A DNA stretch of 48,006 nucleotides from Rickettsiales bacterium (lineage in GTDB: Bacteria; Pseudomonadota; Alphaproteobacteria; Rickettsiales; UBA8987). Below are positions 21,419 to 31,263 of the stretch, in pieces. Below the pieces are notes generated by a model, which saw only the letters and a list, made by a program, of their open reading frames with translations, did no database searches and had not been told where the DNA came from. Within the stretch, counting starts at the first letter, position 1. Every line of letters starts with the position of its first letter. The position numbers and the translations under genes were made by a program. The stretch spans positions 197,698-245,703 of the forward strand of contig JAHDCD010000001.1 of the NCBI GenBank assembly GCA_020630095.1, given 5' to 3'.

Positions 21419-22657
21419 ATGGATCCAATCAAAAAAATACTTTTAAGTAAGCAGGTAAGTGCGCTTTGCTCAAAAGGATTAGATGGTGTAACAAATGATA
21501 CATTAATTGGCCATTCTGGTAAGAGGGATATAATTAGAAGTGCTGTAGTTTATATAGGTTACGATAGTCAGCAGATTAGTGCAAATCTAGGGGCTTTTAA
21601 TGAGTATATAATTAGGGGGAGAAGGGATGAGAGTATGTTTTTTAGGCCTGATTGTTTTGAGTTTGTTCATATTGCACCAAAGGCAGATTTAGCCGTTGAT
21701 TATGAATACACACCTAAAACATGTAATGCAAATATTTCTCTTGAGAGTAATTATGAATTACAGTTAGAGTTGCGTAGTAATGGGGTGGAGGTAGAGTGGA
21801 TAGATTACATGTTTAATCCAGATATGTTCGAGTCAGACAGGCATTTTAGAGCACATGCAAGTTGCTCACACTCTAGCAAAACTGCTGCTCATAGTACATA
21901 TACTTCTAATTTAGGCCCACGTGTTCTTGAGAATGGGGACTTTGAGTTGCCCTGTAAAGGAAATGCTTATAAATTGGTATATGCGCATGAAAGAATGCAT
22001 GCTTTTAGCATGGCAACTTTTCCGGACCATGAAATATACATCGGCGATTCGTACACCAGGCCTTTAAATGATGCTGAATTAAGGGCAATTAAAATGGGCT
22101 CCCACTCTGAGCTATTTATGATAAATGCTAAAGGGGAATGGGTTTCTAGTGCGCAAAATCCAATTATTGTGGATGCTATTGAAAAAAGTGGCACTGGATT
22201 GCATCATACTAGCTATATAAGCAATATTCCAGAAGGAGTAGAAGGGTGTGACTATAAATTGATTACCCCTAATCCTGAGAACGCAATTATGGGTAGTGCT
22301 ACAACGCTATCGTGCAAGGATGGTAAGGATTATATTAAAAATGGAGGAGAAATTTTCACTGATTATCAAAAGAGAGTTTTACATGGCTGCACTTCAAAAG
22401 TTATGCTTAATAGGTTTGGGGTTGATATAGGTGAATTTAAAGATCTTAGTATTGTTGACTGGCCTACTCCAAGGCAAATAATTGAAGCGAAGGGGAATGG
22501 AACGTTGAGTTTTCCAACTATTAAAGAAGTTGTGCAGGAAGTACCCGCAGCCATTAAAGATATAGGTAAAGCTTTAGTTTGTGGAGTTTCTACTCTTGCT
22601 AATAAAGTTGGTGTAGATTTGGACAAGAATTCTGAGGATGCAGGAAATTCACGATAG
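21419..22657 (+). CDS. Unknown protein with an HExxH motif
   Basis: I do not recognise this 412-residue protein. It has no signal peptide or membrane segment. The one motif is AHERMHAFSM, which gives His190-Glu191-x-x-His194, the zinc-binding HExxH of many metallopeptidases; His204 and Glu205 (FPDHEIY) could offer a third ligand, but this is unproven. Its many Asn, Ser and Cys codons and its composition differ from the housekeeping neighbours, suggesting a lineage-specific gene. There is no SD; a TAATAT at 21405-21410 lies so close to the ATG that the mRNA may be leaderless. It is divergent from rpoB and its 3' end overlaps tsaD by 9 nt. A secreted or effector-like role is possible but speculative. 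Confidence 0.7.
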   Translation: MDPIKKILLSKQVSALCSKGLDGVTNDTLIGHSGKRDIIRSAVVYIGYDSQQISANLGAFNEYIIRGRRDESMFFRPDCFEFVHIAPKADLAVDYEYTPKTCNANISLESNYELQLELRSNGVEVEWIDYMFNPDMFESDRHFRAHASCSHSSKTAAHSTYTSNLGPRVLENGDFELPCKGNAYKLVYAHERMHAFSMATFPDHEIYIGDSYTRPLNDAELRAIKMGSHSELFMINAKGEWVSSAQNPIIVDAIEKSGTGLHHTSYISNIPEGVEGCDYKLITPNPENAIMGSATTLSCKDGKDYIKNGGEIFTDYQKRVLHGCTSKVMLNRFGVDIGEFKDLSIVDWPTPRQIIEAKGNGTLSFPTIKEVVQEVPAAIKDIGKALVCGVSTLANKVGVDLDKNSEDAGNSR

Positions 22658-23650
22658 TGGCATTCTGGCTTTTGGTGAGATATTTAAGTTAGATGTTTTA
22701 CCCCGTTGAAACTTCTCAATACCCGCCCAAGCTATCATTGCGGCATTATCAGTACAAAGATTTAAAGGAGGTGCTATAATTTTATAATTATTTAGCGCTT
22801 CGGATAACTCTTTTGAGATATATTTATTGGCAGCTACTCCACCGACAATAACAATATTTTCTACATTAATATCAATACCTTCTAGTATGTTCTTAGTTCT
22901 ATTGATTAATATATTGCATACTGTACTTTGGAATGATGCGCATAGGTCGAATTTATCTTGATCTGTATTAACTTCGTCTGATTCAATAGTGCGTAGTACA
23001 GCGGTTTTTAAACCTGAAAAAGATACATCAAATTTAGATTTAGCTAGCAGTGGCTTTGGTAATTTAAATCTTTTTTTGTCACCTTGCAAAGCTAGTTTCT
23101 CAACTGCTGGCCCACCGGGGTAGCTTAAGCCCAGCATTTTAGCTACTTTGTCAAATGCCTCGCCCAAGGCATCATCAATTGTTCCGCCGAATATTTGATA
23201 ATCACCAACACCTTTAACTAGCATAAACTGGCAGTGACCGCCAGAAAGTAGTAAGCATAAATATGGAAATTGTATGTTATTAGAAAGGCGTGGAGTAAGT
23301 ATATGACCTTCAAGGTGGTTAATACCTATAAGTGGAATGTTGGATGCGGAGCTGATGGCCTTAGCGGTAATTAAACCGACAATTAGCCCGCCAATTAATC
23401 CGGGGCCTTGGGTAACAGCGATAGCATCAATATCTTTTAAGGTGCAATTTGCATCTTGAAATGCTAGCTCGATGGTATCTTTAATTTTAACAGAATGTGC
23501 CCTACTCGCTATTTCGGGCACAACTCCACCATATTCTTTATGGAGGTCAATTTGAGAGTGGATAATATTGGATAATATTTCCCTATCAGATGTTACAACA
23601 CTTGCAGCAGTTTCATCGCAAGATGATTCTATGCCAAGTATTTTAATCAT
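22649..23650 (-). CDS. tsaD: tRNA N6-adenosine threonylcarbamoyltransferase TsaD
   Basis: TsaD transfers threonylcarbamoyl to A37 of ANN-decoding tRNAs, acting with TsaB, TsaE and TsaC. The 333-residue ASKHA-fold protein starts KILGIESSCDETAASVV and has the metal-binding motif NHLEGH (about residues 109-114). Further motifs are LLLSGGHCQF, GDALGEAFDKVAKMLGL and the C-terminal TDNAAMIAWAG. It begins 5 nt after the metE stop, so it is probably co-transcribed from the metE promoter. Its 3' end overlaps the convergent HExxH gene. Confidence 0.96.
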   Translation of the reverse strand: MIKILGIESSCDETAASVVTSDREILSNIIHSQIDLHKEYGGVVPEIASRAHSVKIKDTIELAFQDANCTLKDIDAIAVTQGPGLIGGLIVGLITAKAISSASNIPLIGINHLEGHILTPRLSNNIQFPYLCLLLSGGHCQFMLVKGVGDYQIFGGTIDDALGEAFDKVAKMLGLSYPGGPAVEKLALQGDKKRFKLPKPLLAKSKFDVSFSGLKTAVLRTIESDEVNTDQDKFDLCASFQSTVCNILINRTKNILEGIDINVENIVIVGGVAANKYISKELSEALNNYKIIAPPLNLCTDNAAMIAWAGIEKFQRGKTSNLNISPKARMPLS

Positions 23651-23655
23651 ACTAA

Positions 23656-25950
23656 TTAAGCTGCTTTAGAAGTATATTCCTCACGCAGTTCTTTAGCCGC
23701 GTTTACCATCTCTTCAAGAGCTGGTTTAACTTCAGCCCAGCCACGAGTTTTTAAACCGCAATCAGGGTTAACCCATACTTGCTCAGGCTTAAGAACTTCT
23801 AGAGCTTTATCTAATAGTGCGCGCATTTCTTGCTTTGATGGAATACGAGGTGAATGAATATCATAAACACCGGGTCCAATCTCTAGTGGGTATTTATACT
23901 CAACAAACGCATCAAGTAATTCCATTGCAGAGCGAGAAGTTTCGATTGAGATAACATCCGCATCCATGCGAGCGATATCACCCATGATGTCATTAAATTC
24001 AGAGTAGCACATGTGTGTATGAATCTGAGTTTTGTTTTGTACACCGGCAGCAGAAAGTTTAAATGCATCTACAGCCCATTTTAAGTATTCAGCCTTATCT
24101 TCATTACGAAGTGGTAAACCTTCACGAATAGCAGGTTCATCAATTTGAATTGCCTTAATACCAGCCTCTTCTAAATCAACAACTTCATCGCGGATAGCTA
24201 ATGCAATTTGCTTACAAGTTTCTGAGCGAGGTTGGTCATCGCGAACGAAAGCCCATTGTAACATTGTAATAGGGCCAGTTAACATACCTTTTACTGGCAG
24301 GTCAGACTGTTCCACTGTGTATTTTGACCATCTAACAGTCATTGGAGTTGGGCGAGAAACGTCACCGAAGATAATTGGTGGTTTAACGCAACGTGAGCCG
24401 TAAGACTGTACCCAGCCGAATTTAGTAAATGCATAGCCTTCTAATTTCTCGCCGAAATATTCTACCATGTCATTACGCTCAAATTCACCATGTACAAGCA
24501 TATCAATGCCGATCTCTTCCTGCCATTTAACGGCATCATCAGTTAATTTAGCGATGTAAGCATCGTATTGTTCACGAGTAATATTACCCTTTTTAAAGTC
24601 TGCACGAGTTTTACGTAAGTCTTTAGTTTGCGGGAATGAACCGATTGTAGTGGTTGGGAACAAAGGAAGTTTTAATGCTTCGATTTGATCTTTAACACGA
24701 GTTGAGTATGAATCATCACGCTCGTAATCGTTCGCTGCAACACCATCGGCGCGCACTTTAGTTTCAGTATTATGAATACGAGTTGAAGTTGCACGAGATT
24801 CAATGCACTTTTTATTTTCAGTTAATTCTGCAGATACGTCTTCGCCGTTAACAGCTTTTGTAATTGTAGCTACTTCAGCAATTTTTTGTTTAGCAAAAGA
24901 TAACCAGCCTTTAAATTCATCGTCTAATTTAGTTTCTGAATCTAGGTTAACCGGTGTATGCAGTAAAGAGCATGAAGATGCAATAATTACGTTCTCAGCG
25001 CCAAACTTACCAGCAACTTTGTTTGCAATTTTAATTGAAGCTTCAAGGTTGTTTTTCCAGATATTTCTACCATCAACTAAACCTAATGAGATTTTCTTGT
25101 TAGATGGGAACTTAGCTAAAATGGTATCTAACTCGTTAATACCTCTTGAGCTTAAGTCGAAGTGAAGTGAAGCTACAGGAAGGTTAAGGTAGGTATCTAA
25201 ATTATCACGAAGCTCACCAAAATATGTAGTTAAGTTGATATTTAAACCAGATGAAGCAAATGCATCGTAAGTTGTGCCTAGTGCATTGCGCTGCTCATCA
25301 GTTAAGTTTAAGGATAAGATTGGTTCATCAATTTGAACTTCTGTTGCGCCAGCTTCTTTTAGCTGAGCTAGAATTTCGGTATAAACTGGAAGTAATGCGC
25401 TTAATAATTCTAGCGGGTTTCTGTTTGATCTATCCTTACCGATTGTTAGGAATGTTACAGGTCCAACAAGAACTGGACGGGCTTTGCTGCCTACTTGTAC
25501 ACGAGCTTCTTTATACTCATCAACAATTTTAGACGAAGTAACTTTGAACTCATTGATATTATCGAATTCAGGTACGATATAATGATAGTTCGTATCGAAC
25601 CATTTGGTCATTTCCATTGCTACAACATCTTTACCATCAGTTTGCGAGCCACGAGCCATTGCGAAGAATGTATCAAGGTCTACGTTATCGCCAGAGAAAT
25701 TATAACGTGCAGGGATAGCGCCAACTGTTGCTATCATATCAAGAATATGATCATAAAAAGTAAAGTCGCCAGTTGCTACTGTAGTTAAACCTGCATCAGC
25801 TTGTAAACCACGATTATATTCGCGGATAGTTTTAGCTTCAGCCTTAAGTTCCGCTTCAGACATATTGCCTTTCCAATATGCTTCTTGCGCTTTTTTAAGT
25901 TCTCTAAATGCTCCTATTCTTGGGAAGCCTAATATTGATGATGTTGCCAT
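23656..25950 (-). CDS. metE: Cobalamin-independent methionine synthase
   Basis: MetE transfers a methyl group from 5-methyltetrahydropteroyl-triglutamate to homocysteine without B12. The 764-residue length is standard. Both barrels are present: the N-terminal half starts SSILGFPRIGAFRELKKA, and the catalytic half starts PTTTIGSFPQTKDLR. Zinc ligands appear in HTHMCYSEFNDI (His and Cys near 642-644) and NPDCGLKTRGW (Cys near 728). A clean promoter lies at 25981-26009 with a leader of only about 24 nt, so there is no room for a SAM or cobalamin riboswitch. tsaD follows in the same transcript. Confidence 0.97.
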   Translation of the reverse strand: MATSSILGFPRIGAFRELKKAQEAYWKGNMSEAELKAEAKTIREYNRGLQADAGLTTVATGDFTFYDHILDMIATVGAIPARYNFSGDNVDLDTFFAMARGSQTDGKDVVAMEMTKWFDTNYHYIVPEFDNINEFKVTSSKIVDEYKEARVQVGSKARPVLVGPVTFLTIGKDRSNRNPLELLSALLPVYTEILAQLKEAGATEVQIDEPILSLNLTDEQRNALGTTYDAFASSGLNINLTTYFGELRDNLDTYLNLPVASLHFDLSSRGINELDTILAKFPSNKKISLGLVDGRNIWKNNLEASIKIANKVAGKFGAENVIIASSCSLLHTPVNLDSETKLDDEFKGWLSFAKQKIAEVATITKAVNGEDVSAELTENKKCIESRATSTRIHNTETKVRADGVAANDYERDDSYSTRVKDQIEALKLPLFPTTTIGSFPQTKDLRKTRADFKKGNITREQYDAYIAKLTDDAVKWQEEIGIDMLVHGEFERNDMVEYFGEKLEGYAFTKFGWVQSYGSRCVKPPIIFGDVSRPTPMTVRWSKYTVEQSDLPVKGMLTGPITMLQWAFVRDDQPRSETCKQIALAIRDEVVDLEEAGIKAIQIDEPAIREGLPLRNEDKAEYLKWAVDAFKLSAAGVQNKTQIHTHMCYSEFNDIMGDIARMDADVISIETSRSAMELLDAFVEYKYPLEIGPGVYDIHSPRIPSKQEMRALLDKALEVLKPEQVWVNPDCGLKTRGWAEVKPALEEMVNAAKELREEYTSKAA

Positions 25951-25980
25951 TTTCTTTATATCGTTAATAAAATTTTAAGG

Positions 25981-26009
25981 ATTATATGTTTTAATGATAG
26001 TTTAATCAA
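25981..26009 (-). promoter_or_regulatory. Putative metE promoter
   Basis: On the minus strand, TTGATT (26004-26009) and a perfect TATAAT (25981-25986) are separated by 17 bp. The predicted leader is about 24 nt. Confidence 0.6.
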
Positions 26010-26026
26010 GTTACAAATTAGAATTA

Positions 26027-27424
<1,398 letters not shown>

Positions 27425-27434
27425 CTAACTAATA

Positions 27435-27896
27435 TTACTGTCCGATAATGCTTCTAGCTTCAGCTTCTGCATCAGCAGCAGCTTGGTTAGCTTCAGCTTC
27501 ACCGCCAGTTATAGCAGATTCAGTAGCATCTACTGCATCGCCAGCTAGGTCTGAAGCGCCTTCAGCAACATCAGAAACAGCCTCTGTAGTAGCGTCCACA
27601 GCGTCACCTGCTAAGTCAGCAGCGCCAGTCGCAACATCAGAAACACCTTCAGCAACTGCAGAGCCAGCATCGCTGATAGCTTCGCCAGTAGCAGAAATTG
27701 CGTTACCAGTAGCATCTACTGCATCGCCAGCTAAATCAGCAGCGCCTTCAGCAACGTCTGATACACCTTCAGCAACAGATGAAGCAGCATCGCCAGCAGC
27801 GTCTACTGTAGCTTCAGCAGCGCCAGTAATTTCGTCCCAAAATACATAAGCTAATACGCCTAAGATAATGATAATAGGTAAAGATAGTTTTTTCAT
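27435..27896 (-). CDS. Membrane-anchored Ala/Asp-rich repeat protein
   Basis: This 153-residue protein has a short N-terminal membrane anchor (LSLPIIIILGVLAYVFW) followed by an acidic, alanine-rich domain. Three near-identical copies of VSDVAEGAADLAGDAVDAT lie at residues 45-63, 85-103 and 107-125. The pattern suggests a long amphipathic helix, like LEA-type or apolipoprotein-like stress and membrane-associated proteins; that parallel is structural only. Its SD (AAGGAGA, minus strand at 27902-27908) is among the strongest in the window, suggesting high expression. It lies 35 nt downstream of guaA. Function is unknown. Confidence 0.75.
   Translation of the reverse strand: MKKLSLPIIIILGVLAYVFWDEITGAAEATVDAAGDAASSVAEGVSDVAEGAADLAGDAVDATGNAISATGEAISDAGSAVAEGVSDVATGAADLAGDAVDATTEAVSDVAEGASDLAGDAVDATESAITGGEAEANQAAADAEAEARSIIGQ
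27522..27764 (-). repeat. Three internal 57-bp direct repeats in the Ala-rich gene
   Basis: Units at 27708-27764, 27588-27644 and 27522-27578 encode nearly the same 19 residues; spacing is 120 bp then 66 bp. The units differ mostly at single positions. They could recombine and change length without shifting the frame. Confidence 0.7.
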
Positions 27897-27931
27897 TTTA
27901 TTCTCCTTAAGAATTTATAGTTAGTTGAGTG

Positions 27932-29467
27932 CTATTCCCACTCAATTGTTCCGGGTGGTTTTGAGGTGTAATCGTACACTACTCGGTTTACACCTTTAAC
28001 ATTGTTGACAATTCTTCTAGCGACTTTTCCTAAAAAGCCAACAGGAAATTCATAAAAGTCCGCGGTCATTCCGTCTTTTGAGGTAACTGCACGCAATGAA
28101 CATACGTTTTCATAAGTTCTAGCATCACCCATAACGCCAACAGTTTTTACTGGTAATAGTACCGCAAATGCCTGCCATATTTCATCGTATAAATTATCTT
28201 CACGAAGACTTTCTGTGTATATAAAATCTGCCTCTTGAAGTACTTTAACCTTATCTTCAGTTATTTCACCAAGTACTCTGATAGCTAAGCCTGGGCCAGG
28301 GAATGGGTGTCTGCCTAGCATTTTCTTAGGTAATCCTAATTCTGCACCTAGTTCACGCACTTCATCTTTAAATAACTCGCGAAGTGGTTCAATTAAGCTT
28401 AAGTTCATACGCTCAGGCAGTCCACCAACATTATGATGGGACTTAATAGTTACTGCGGCATCGCCATGAACAGATACTGATTCAATAACGTCTGGGTAAA
28501 GAGTGCCTTGAGCCAAGAAGTCTGCATTACCAACGGCATTGGCCTCACGCTCAAATATATCAATAAATAAGCCGCCGATTATTTTACGTTTCTTTTCTGG
28601 ATCATTAATGCCTGCAAGTTTTGAGAAGAACTCTTCTGAAGCGTCAACTTTAGTTAGTGGTACGCCTACAGATTCAAATATAGCTACCACATCCTCAGCT
28701 TCGTTTTTACGTAGTAAGCCATGGTCAACAAATATACATTTAACTTGGTCGCCTAGAACTTTGTGTAAAAGTACAGCAACAACTGAACTATCTACACCAC
28801 CTGATACTCCACATATAACGTTTTTATCGCCAACTAGCTCGGCTATTTCTTTTGACTTCTGTTCAATGAAGTTATCCATTTGCCAATCTGGTGTGGCATT
28901 GGCAATGTTTAATACGAAGTTTGAAAGTAGCTTCTCACCTTCTTCTGAGTGGGTAACTTCGGGGTGGAATTGTACGCCATAAATATCTTTATCTTCATTG
29001 GCAATAGCTGCGTAAGGACACTCGTTGGTATCGGCTATTATTTTGAAACCTTCAGGTAGTTTTTCTACTTTATCGCCGTGACTCATCCACACTGTGGTAG
29101 TTTTACTAACTCCTTGAAGTAGCTTTGATTCGGCCTTTAAATTAAGCTCAGCTTTGCCGAATTCTCTTTTATCGGATGATTCAACTTGGCCACCAAGTTC
29201 ATTAGCAATATATTGCTGGCCATAGCAAATGCCTAAAATTGGCACGTTGTTTATATCTTCAATTTTAAATGGAAGTTTTGGTGAATTTGCAGTAGATACC
29301 GAAGAAGGGCCGCCAGAAAGGATTATGCCTTTAGCGCCATAATTTTTAACATTTTCTAGAGGCTTGTTATATGGGAATATTTCACAGTAGACCCCGCTTG
29401 CACGCACTCTACGCGCTATAAGTTGGGTTACTTGTGATCCGAAATCTATTATTAGTATCTTGTCCAT
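27932..29467 (-). CDS. guaA: GMP synthase (glutamine-hydrolysing)
   Basis: GuaA aminates XMP to GMP. The 511-residue enzyme has the glutamine amidotransferase domain ([25 protein letters not shown], nucleophile Cys near residue 80 in GICYGQQ, and His in [11 protein letters not shown]). It then has the ATP pyrophosphatase loop [10 protein letters not shown] near 220 and the C-terminal dimer domain ending KPPGTIEWE. The ATG at 29467 lies behind an unusual leader that holds a second, diverged copy of its first 12 codons fused to a palindromic element (29482-29580). No SD is visible. Confidence 0.97.
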   Translation of the reverse strand: MDKILIIDFGSQVTQLIARRVRASGVYCEIFPYNKPLENVKNYGAKGIILSGGPSSVSTANSPKLPFKIEDINNVPILGICYGQQYIANELGGQVESSDKREFGKAELNLKAESKLLQGVSKTTTVWMSHGDKVEKLPEGFKIIADTNECPYAAIANEDKDIYGVQFHPEVTHSEEGEKLLSNFVLNIANATPDWQMDNFIEQKSKEIAELVGDKNVICGVSGGVDSSVVAVLLHKVLGDQVKCIFVDHGLLRKNEAEDVVAIFESVGVPLTKVDASEEFFSKLAGINDPEKKRKIIGGLFIDIFEREANAVGNADFLAQGTLYPDVIESVSVHGDAAVTIKSHHNVGGLPERMNLSLIEPLRELFKDEVRELGAELGLPKKMLGRHPFPGPGLAIRVLGEITEDKVKVLQEADFIYTESLREDNLYDEIWQAFAVLLPVKTVGVMGDARTYENVCSLRAVTSKDGMTADFYEFPVGFLGKVARRIVNNVKGVNRVVYDYTSKPPGTIEWE

Positions 29468-29481
29468 CTTGTAATTTAAAG

Positions 29482-29580
29482 CTAGTTATCTTTGGTCGCA
29501 CGGGCATGGAAAACCGGTCCCCACTTTTCCTGCCCTTCGCTCCGGTGTGATCCGAAATCTATTATTAGTGTTTTATCCAC
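29482..29580 (-). pseudogene. Vestigial guaA start fused to a REP-like element (32-codon ORF)
   Basis: From GTG 29580 the minus strand reads MDKTLIIDFGS, matching Gua[12 protein letters not shown]. It then continues through the palindromic element as HRSEGQEKWGPVFHARATKD and stops at TAG 29482. The first part is a copy of the guaA N-terminus; the second is translated element. It could be the old guaA start, cut off by the insertion, or an upstream ORF influencing guaA. I doubt it makes a functional protein. Confidence 0.5.
29498..29531. repeat. REP-like hairpin with GGAAAA / TTTTCC core
   Basis: The hairpin arms surround a core (ACCGGT plus a short loop) that resembles, from memory, a hairpin repeated widely in alphaproteobacterial genomes with the pattern GGAAAAGTGG..ACCGGTTTTCC. 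Only this copy is visible in the window. Confidence 0.5.
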
Positions 29581-29616
29581 TTGAAGGTTTATATATAAAC
29601 GGCTAGAAACTTCTAC

Positions 29617-30471
29617 ATGAAATTTATTCAAAATATTGTCCAGATAGCAGATAATTATGACAATCTAATTATCGACCTATGGGGAGTGTTGCATGATGGC
29701 TCTAACGCCTACCCTAATGCTCAGAAATGTTTGGAAGAATTAAGTGACTTAGGTAAAAATATTATTCTTTTATCTAACGCTCCGCGCAGAGCAACTAAAG
29801 CAGTTGGTACTTTAAATAACTTGAACTTTAACAAAGGTTTATATCAAGATATTGTTACATCGGGTGAAGTTGCTTGGTTGTATTTTAAAGATAAATTTTT
29901 AGGTGGTAAGAGGTTTTACTATATAGGGCCCCAGAAAGATTATGATATTTTAGATGGGTTAGATTACACTCATACAGAAAATGCCAATGAAGCTGATTTT
30001 TGTTTAGTAACGGGCTTTGATTATTTTGGACAAGGTTTTGAAAGTAAACAGGCGCAAATAGATGCAGCATTTGATGCTGGCTTGCAGATGGTATGCGTTA
30101 ACCCTGATAGAATTGTGGTGCGTATAACGGGTGAAAAGATGTTATGCGCAGGGCTTATAGCAGAACATTATGCTGAGCGAGGTGGAGAAGTTAAGCTTTT
30201 TGGTAAGCCGTATAAAGATTGTTATGACGAGGTGTTTACTCGATTTTCTAATAAGGATAAGCAAAGAACGCTTGCAATAGGCGACAGTTTACATACAGAT
30301 ATTAAAGGTGCGAATGATTATGGTATAGATTCGCTACTTATTTCATCGGGGATTTTAATGAAAGATTTAGGAACGCAATTTGGGCAGTTACCTAATAAAG
30401 AAAAACTCGAAGAATTAAGTAAGAAGGAGAATGCAACTCCGACATATGTAATATCAGAGTTTAAATTTTAA
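29617..30471 (+). CDS. HAD-superfamily subclass IIA protein with a DLWG motif
   Basis: This 284-residue protein matches the alphaproteobacterial HAD-IIA group related to NagD-type phosphatases (as I recall, TIGR01459). Motif I is D20-L-W-G, motif II is ILLSNAPRRA, a lysine follows in LFGKPYKDCYDEVF, and the acidic motif is AIGDSLHTDIKGANDYG. Ordinary HAD phosphatases have DxD in motif I; here the second Asp, the general acid, is Trp, so normal phosphatase chemistry is doubtful. The gene is divergent from guaA and followed 18 nt later by proC. No SD is seen. Substrate is unknown. Confidence 0.8.
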   Translation: MKFIQNIVQIADNYDNLIIDLWGVLHDGSNAYPNAQKCLEELSDLGKNIILLSNAPRRATKAVGTLNNLNFNKGLYQDIVTSGEVAWLYFKDKFLGGKRFYYIGPQKDYDILDGLDYTHTENANEADFCLVTGFDYFGQGFESKQAQIDAAFDAGLQMVCVNPDRIVVRITGEKMLCAGLIAEHYAERGGEVKLFGKPYKDCYDEVFTRFSNKDKQRTLAIGDSLHTDIKGANDYGIDSLLISSGILMKDLGTQFGQLPNKEKLEELSKKENATPTYVISEFKF

Positions 30472-30489
30472 CGTATAAATATAAGTAAC

Positions 30490-31263
30490 ATGAGTGATAG
30501 AAATATAATATTTTTAGTTGGCGCAGGTAGAATGGGAACTGCAATTATGCAAGGGTTGCAAGGTAACTCTGAAGTTATTACGATTGACCCTGAAGATGGC
30601 GATTACGCCGACATTAATGATGTTCCAGAGGATATTAGGCCTAATAATATTTTCTTTTGTGTTAAGCCGCAAATCATTGATGACATTATAATTGATTACG
30701 ATGCTTACAATTCTAAGGATATAACTATTGGCTCGGTTATTGCTGGTAAAAATATTGCGTATTTTACGCGCGTGTTTACAAAGAATCCTATTATTAGAAT
30801 TATGCCTAACTTGCCATCTGCTATTGGTTTAGGGGCAAATGTATTTTGTTTAAATGAGCTAGCTAAAGGTGGAAAACGTGAAGACATTATCAATTTAATA
30901 GCTGGCCTTGGTGATGCATTTGAAGAAGATGATGAGAGTAATTTTGACCTTATAACGGCGGTTTCAGGTTCTGGCCCTGCATATATTTATTATTTCGCTG
31001 AGGCGTTTAAACAAGCAGCGATGAATAAAGGTTTAGGTAAATATTTAGCGAACTTCTTAGTTAACCAAACGTTTATTGGCTCTGCTAAATTGGCGGACAA
31101 ATGGGTTACAGATATTGCTGAGCTTAGAGATCAAGTAACTTCACCGGGTGGAACAACCGAAGCCGGCTTAGCTACGCTTATGGGTGGTGGTAACTTGGTT
31201 AAGTTATTAGAGGAAACTATTGAATCTGCAAAGACTCGCTCAGAGGAGCTAGGTAAAGATTAA
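30490..31263 (+). CDS. proC: Pyrroline-5-carboxylate reductase
   Basis: ProC reduces 1-pyrroline-5-carboxylate to proline, the last step of proline synthesis. The 257-residue protein has the Rossmann loop FLVGAGRMGTAIMQGL, the conserved segment RIMPNLPSAIGLG, the GSGPAYIYYFAEA region and the signature ELRDQVTSPGGTTEAGLATL near the C-terminus. It follows the HAD gene by 18 nt. Its TAA overlaps the convergent ubiB stop (shared TTAA). Confidence 0.95.
   Translation: MSDRNIIFLVGAGRMGTAIMQGLQGNSEVITIDPEDGDYADINDVPEDIRPNNIFFCVKPQIIDDIIIDYDAYNSKDITIGSVIAGKNIAYFTRVFTKNPIIRIMPNLPSAIGLGANVFCLNELAKGGKREDIINLIAGLGDAFEEDDESNFDLITAVSGSGPAYIYYFAEAFKQAAMNKGLGKYLANFLVNQTFIGSAKLADKWVTDIAELRDQVTSPGGTTEAGLATLMGGGNLVKLLEETIESAKTRSEELGKD

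Larger units (their letters stand above)
29433..29580 (-). repeat. Duplicated guaA 5' end flanking an inserted hairpin
   Basis: The first 35 nt of guaA (29433-29467) recur at 29546-29580 with four differences, three of them synonymous. The 78 nt between the copies contain a hairpin with near-complementary arms GGGCATGGAAAA and TTTTCCTGCCC (one bulged base). This looks like insertion of a palindromic element with target duplication, or tandem duplication around it. Confidence 0.7.

Noticed and set aside
25951-26026. SAM or cobalamin riboswitch upstream of metE
   Set aside because: The predicted promoter leaves only about 24 nt of leader.
27448-27849. 133-codon plus-strand frame, Ala/Ser-rich
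   Set aside because: It is the antisense shadow of the Ala-rich repeat gene; the minus-strand frame has a strong SD and a membrane anchor.
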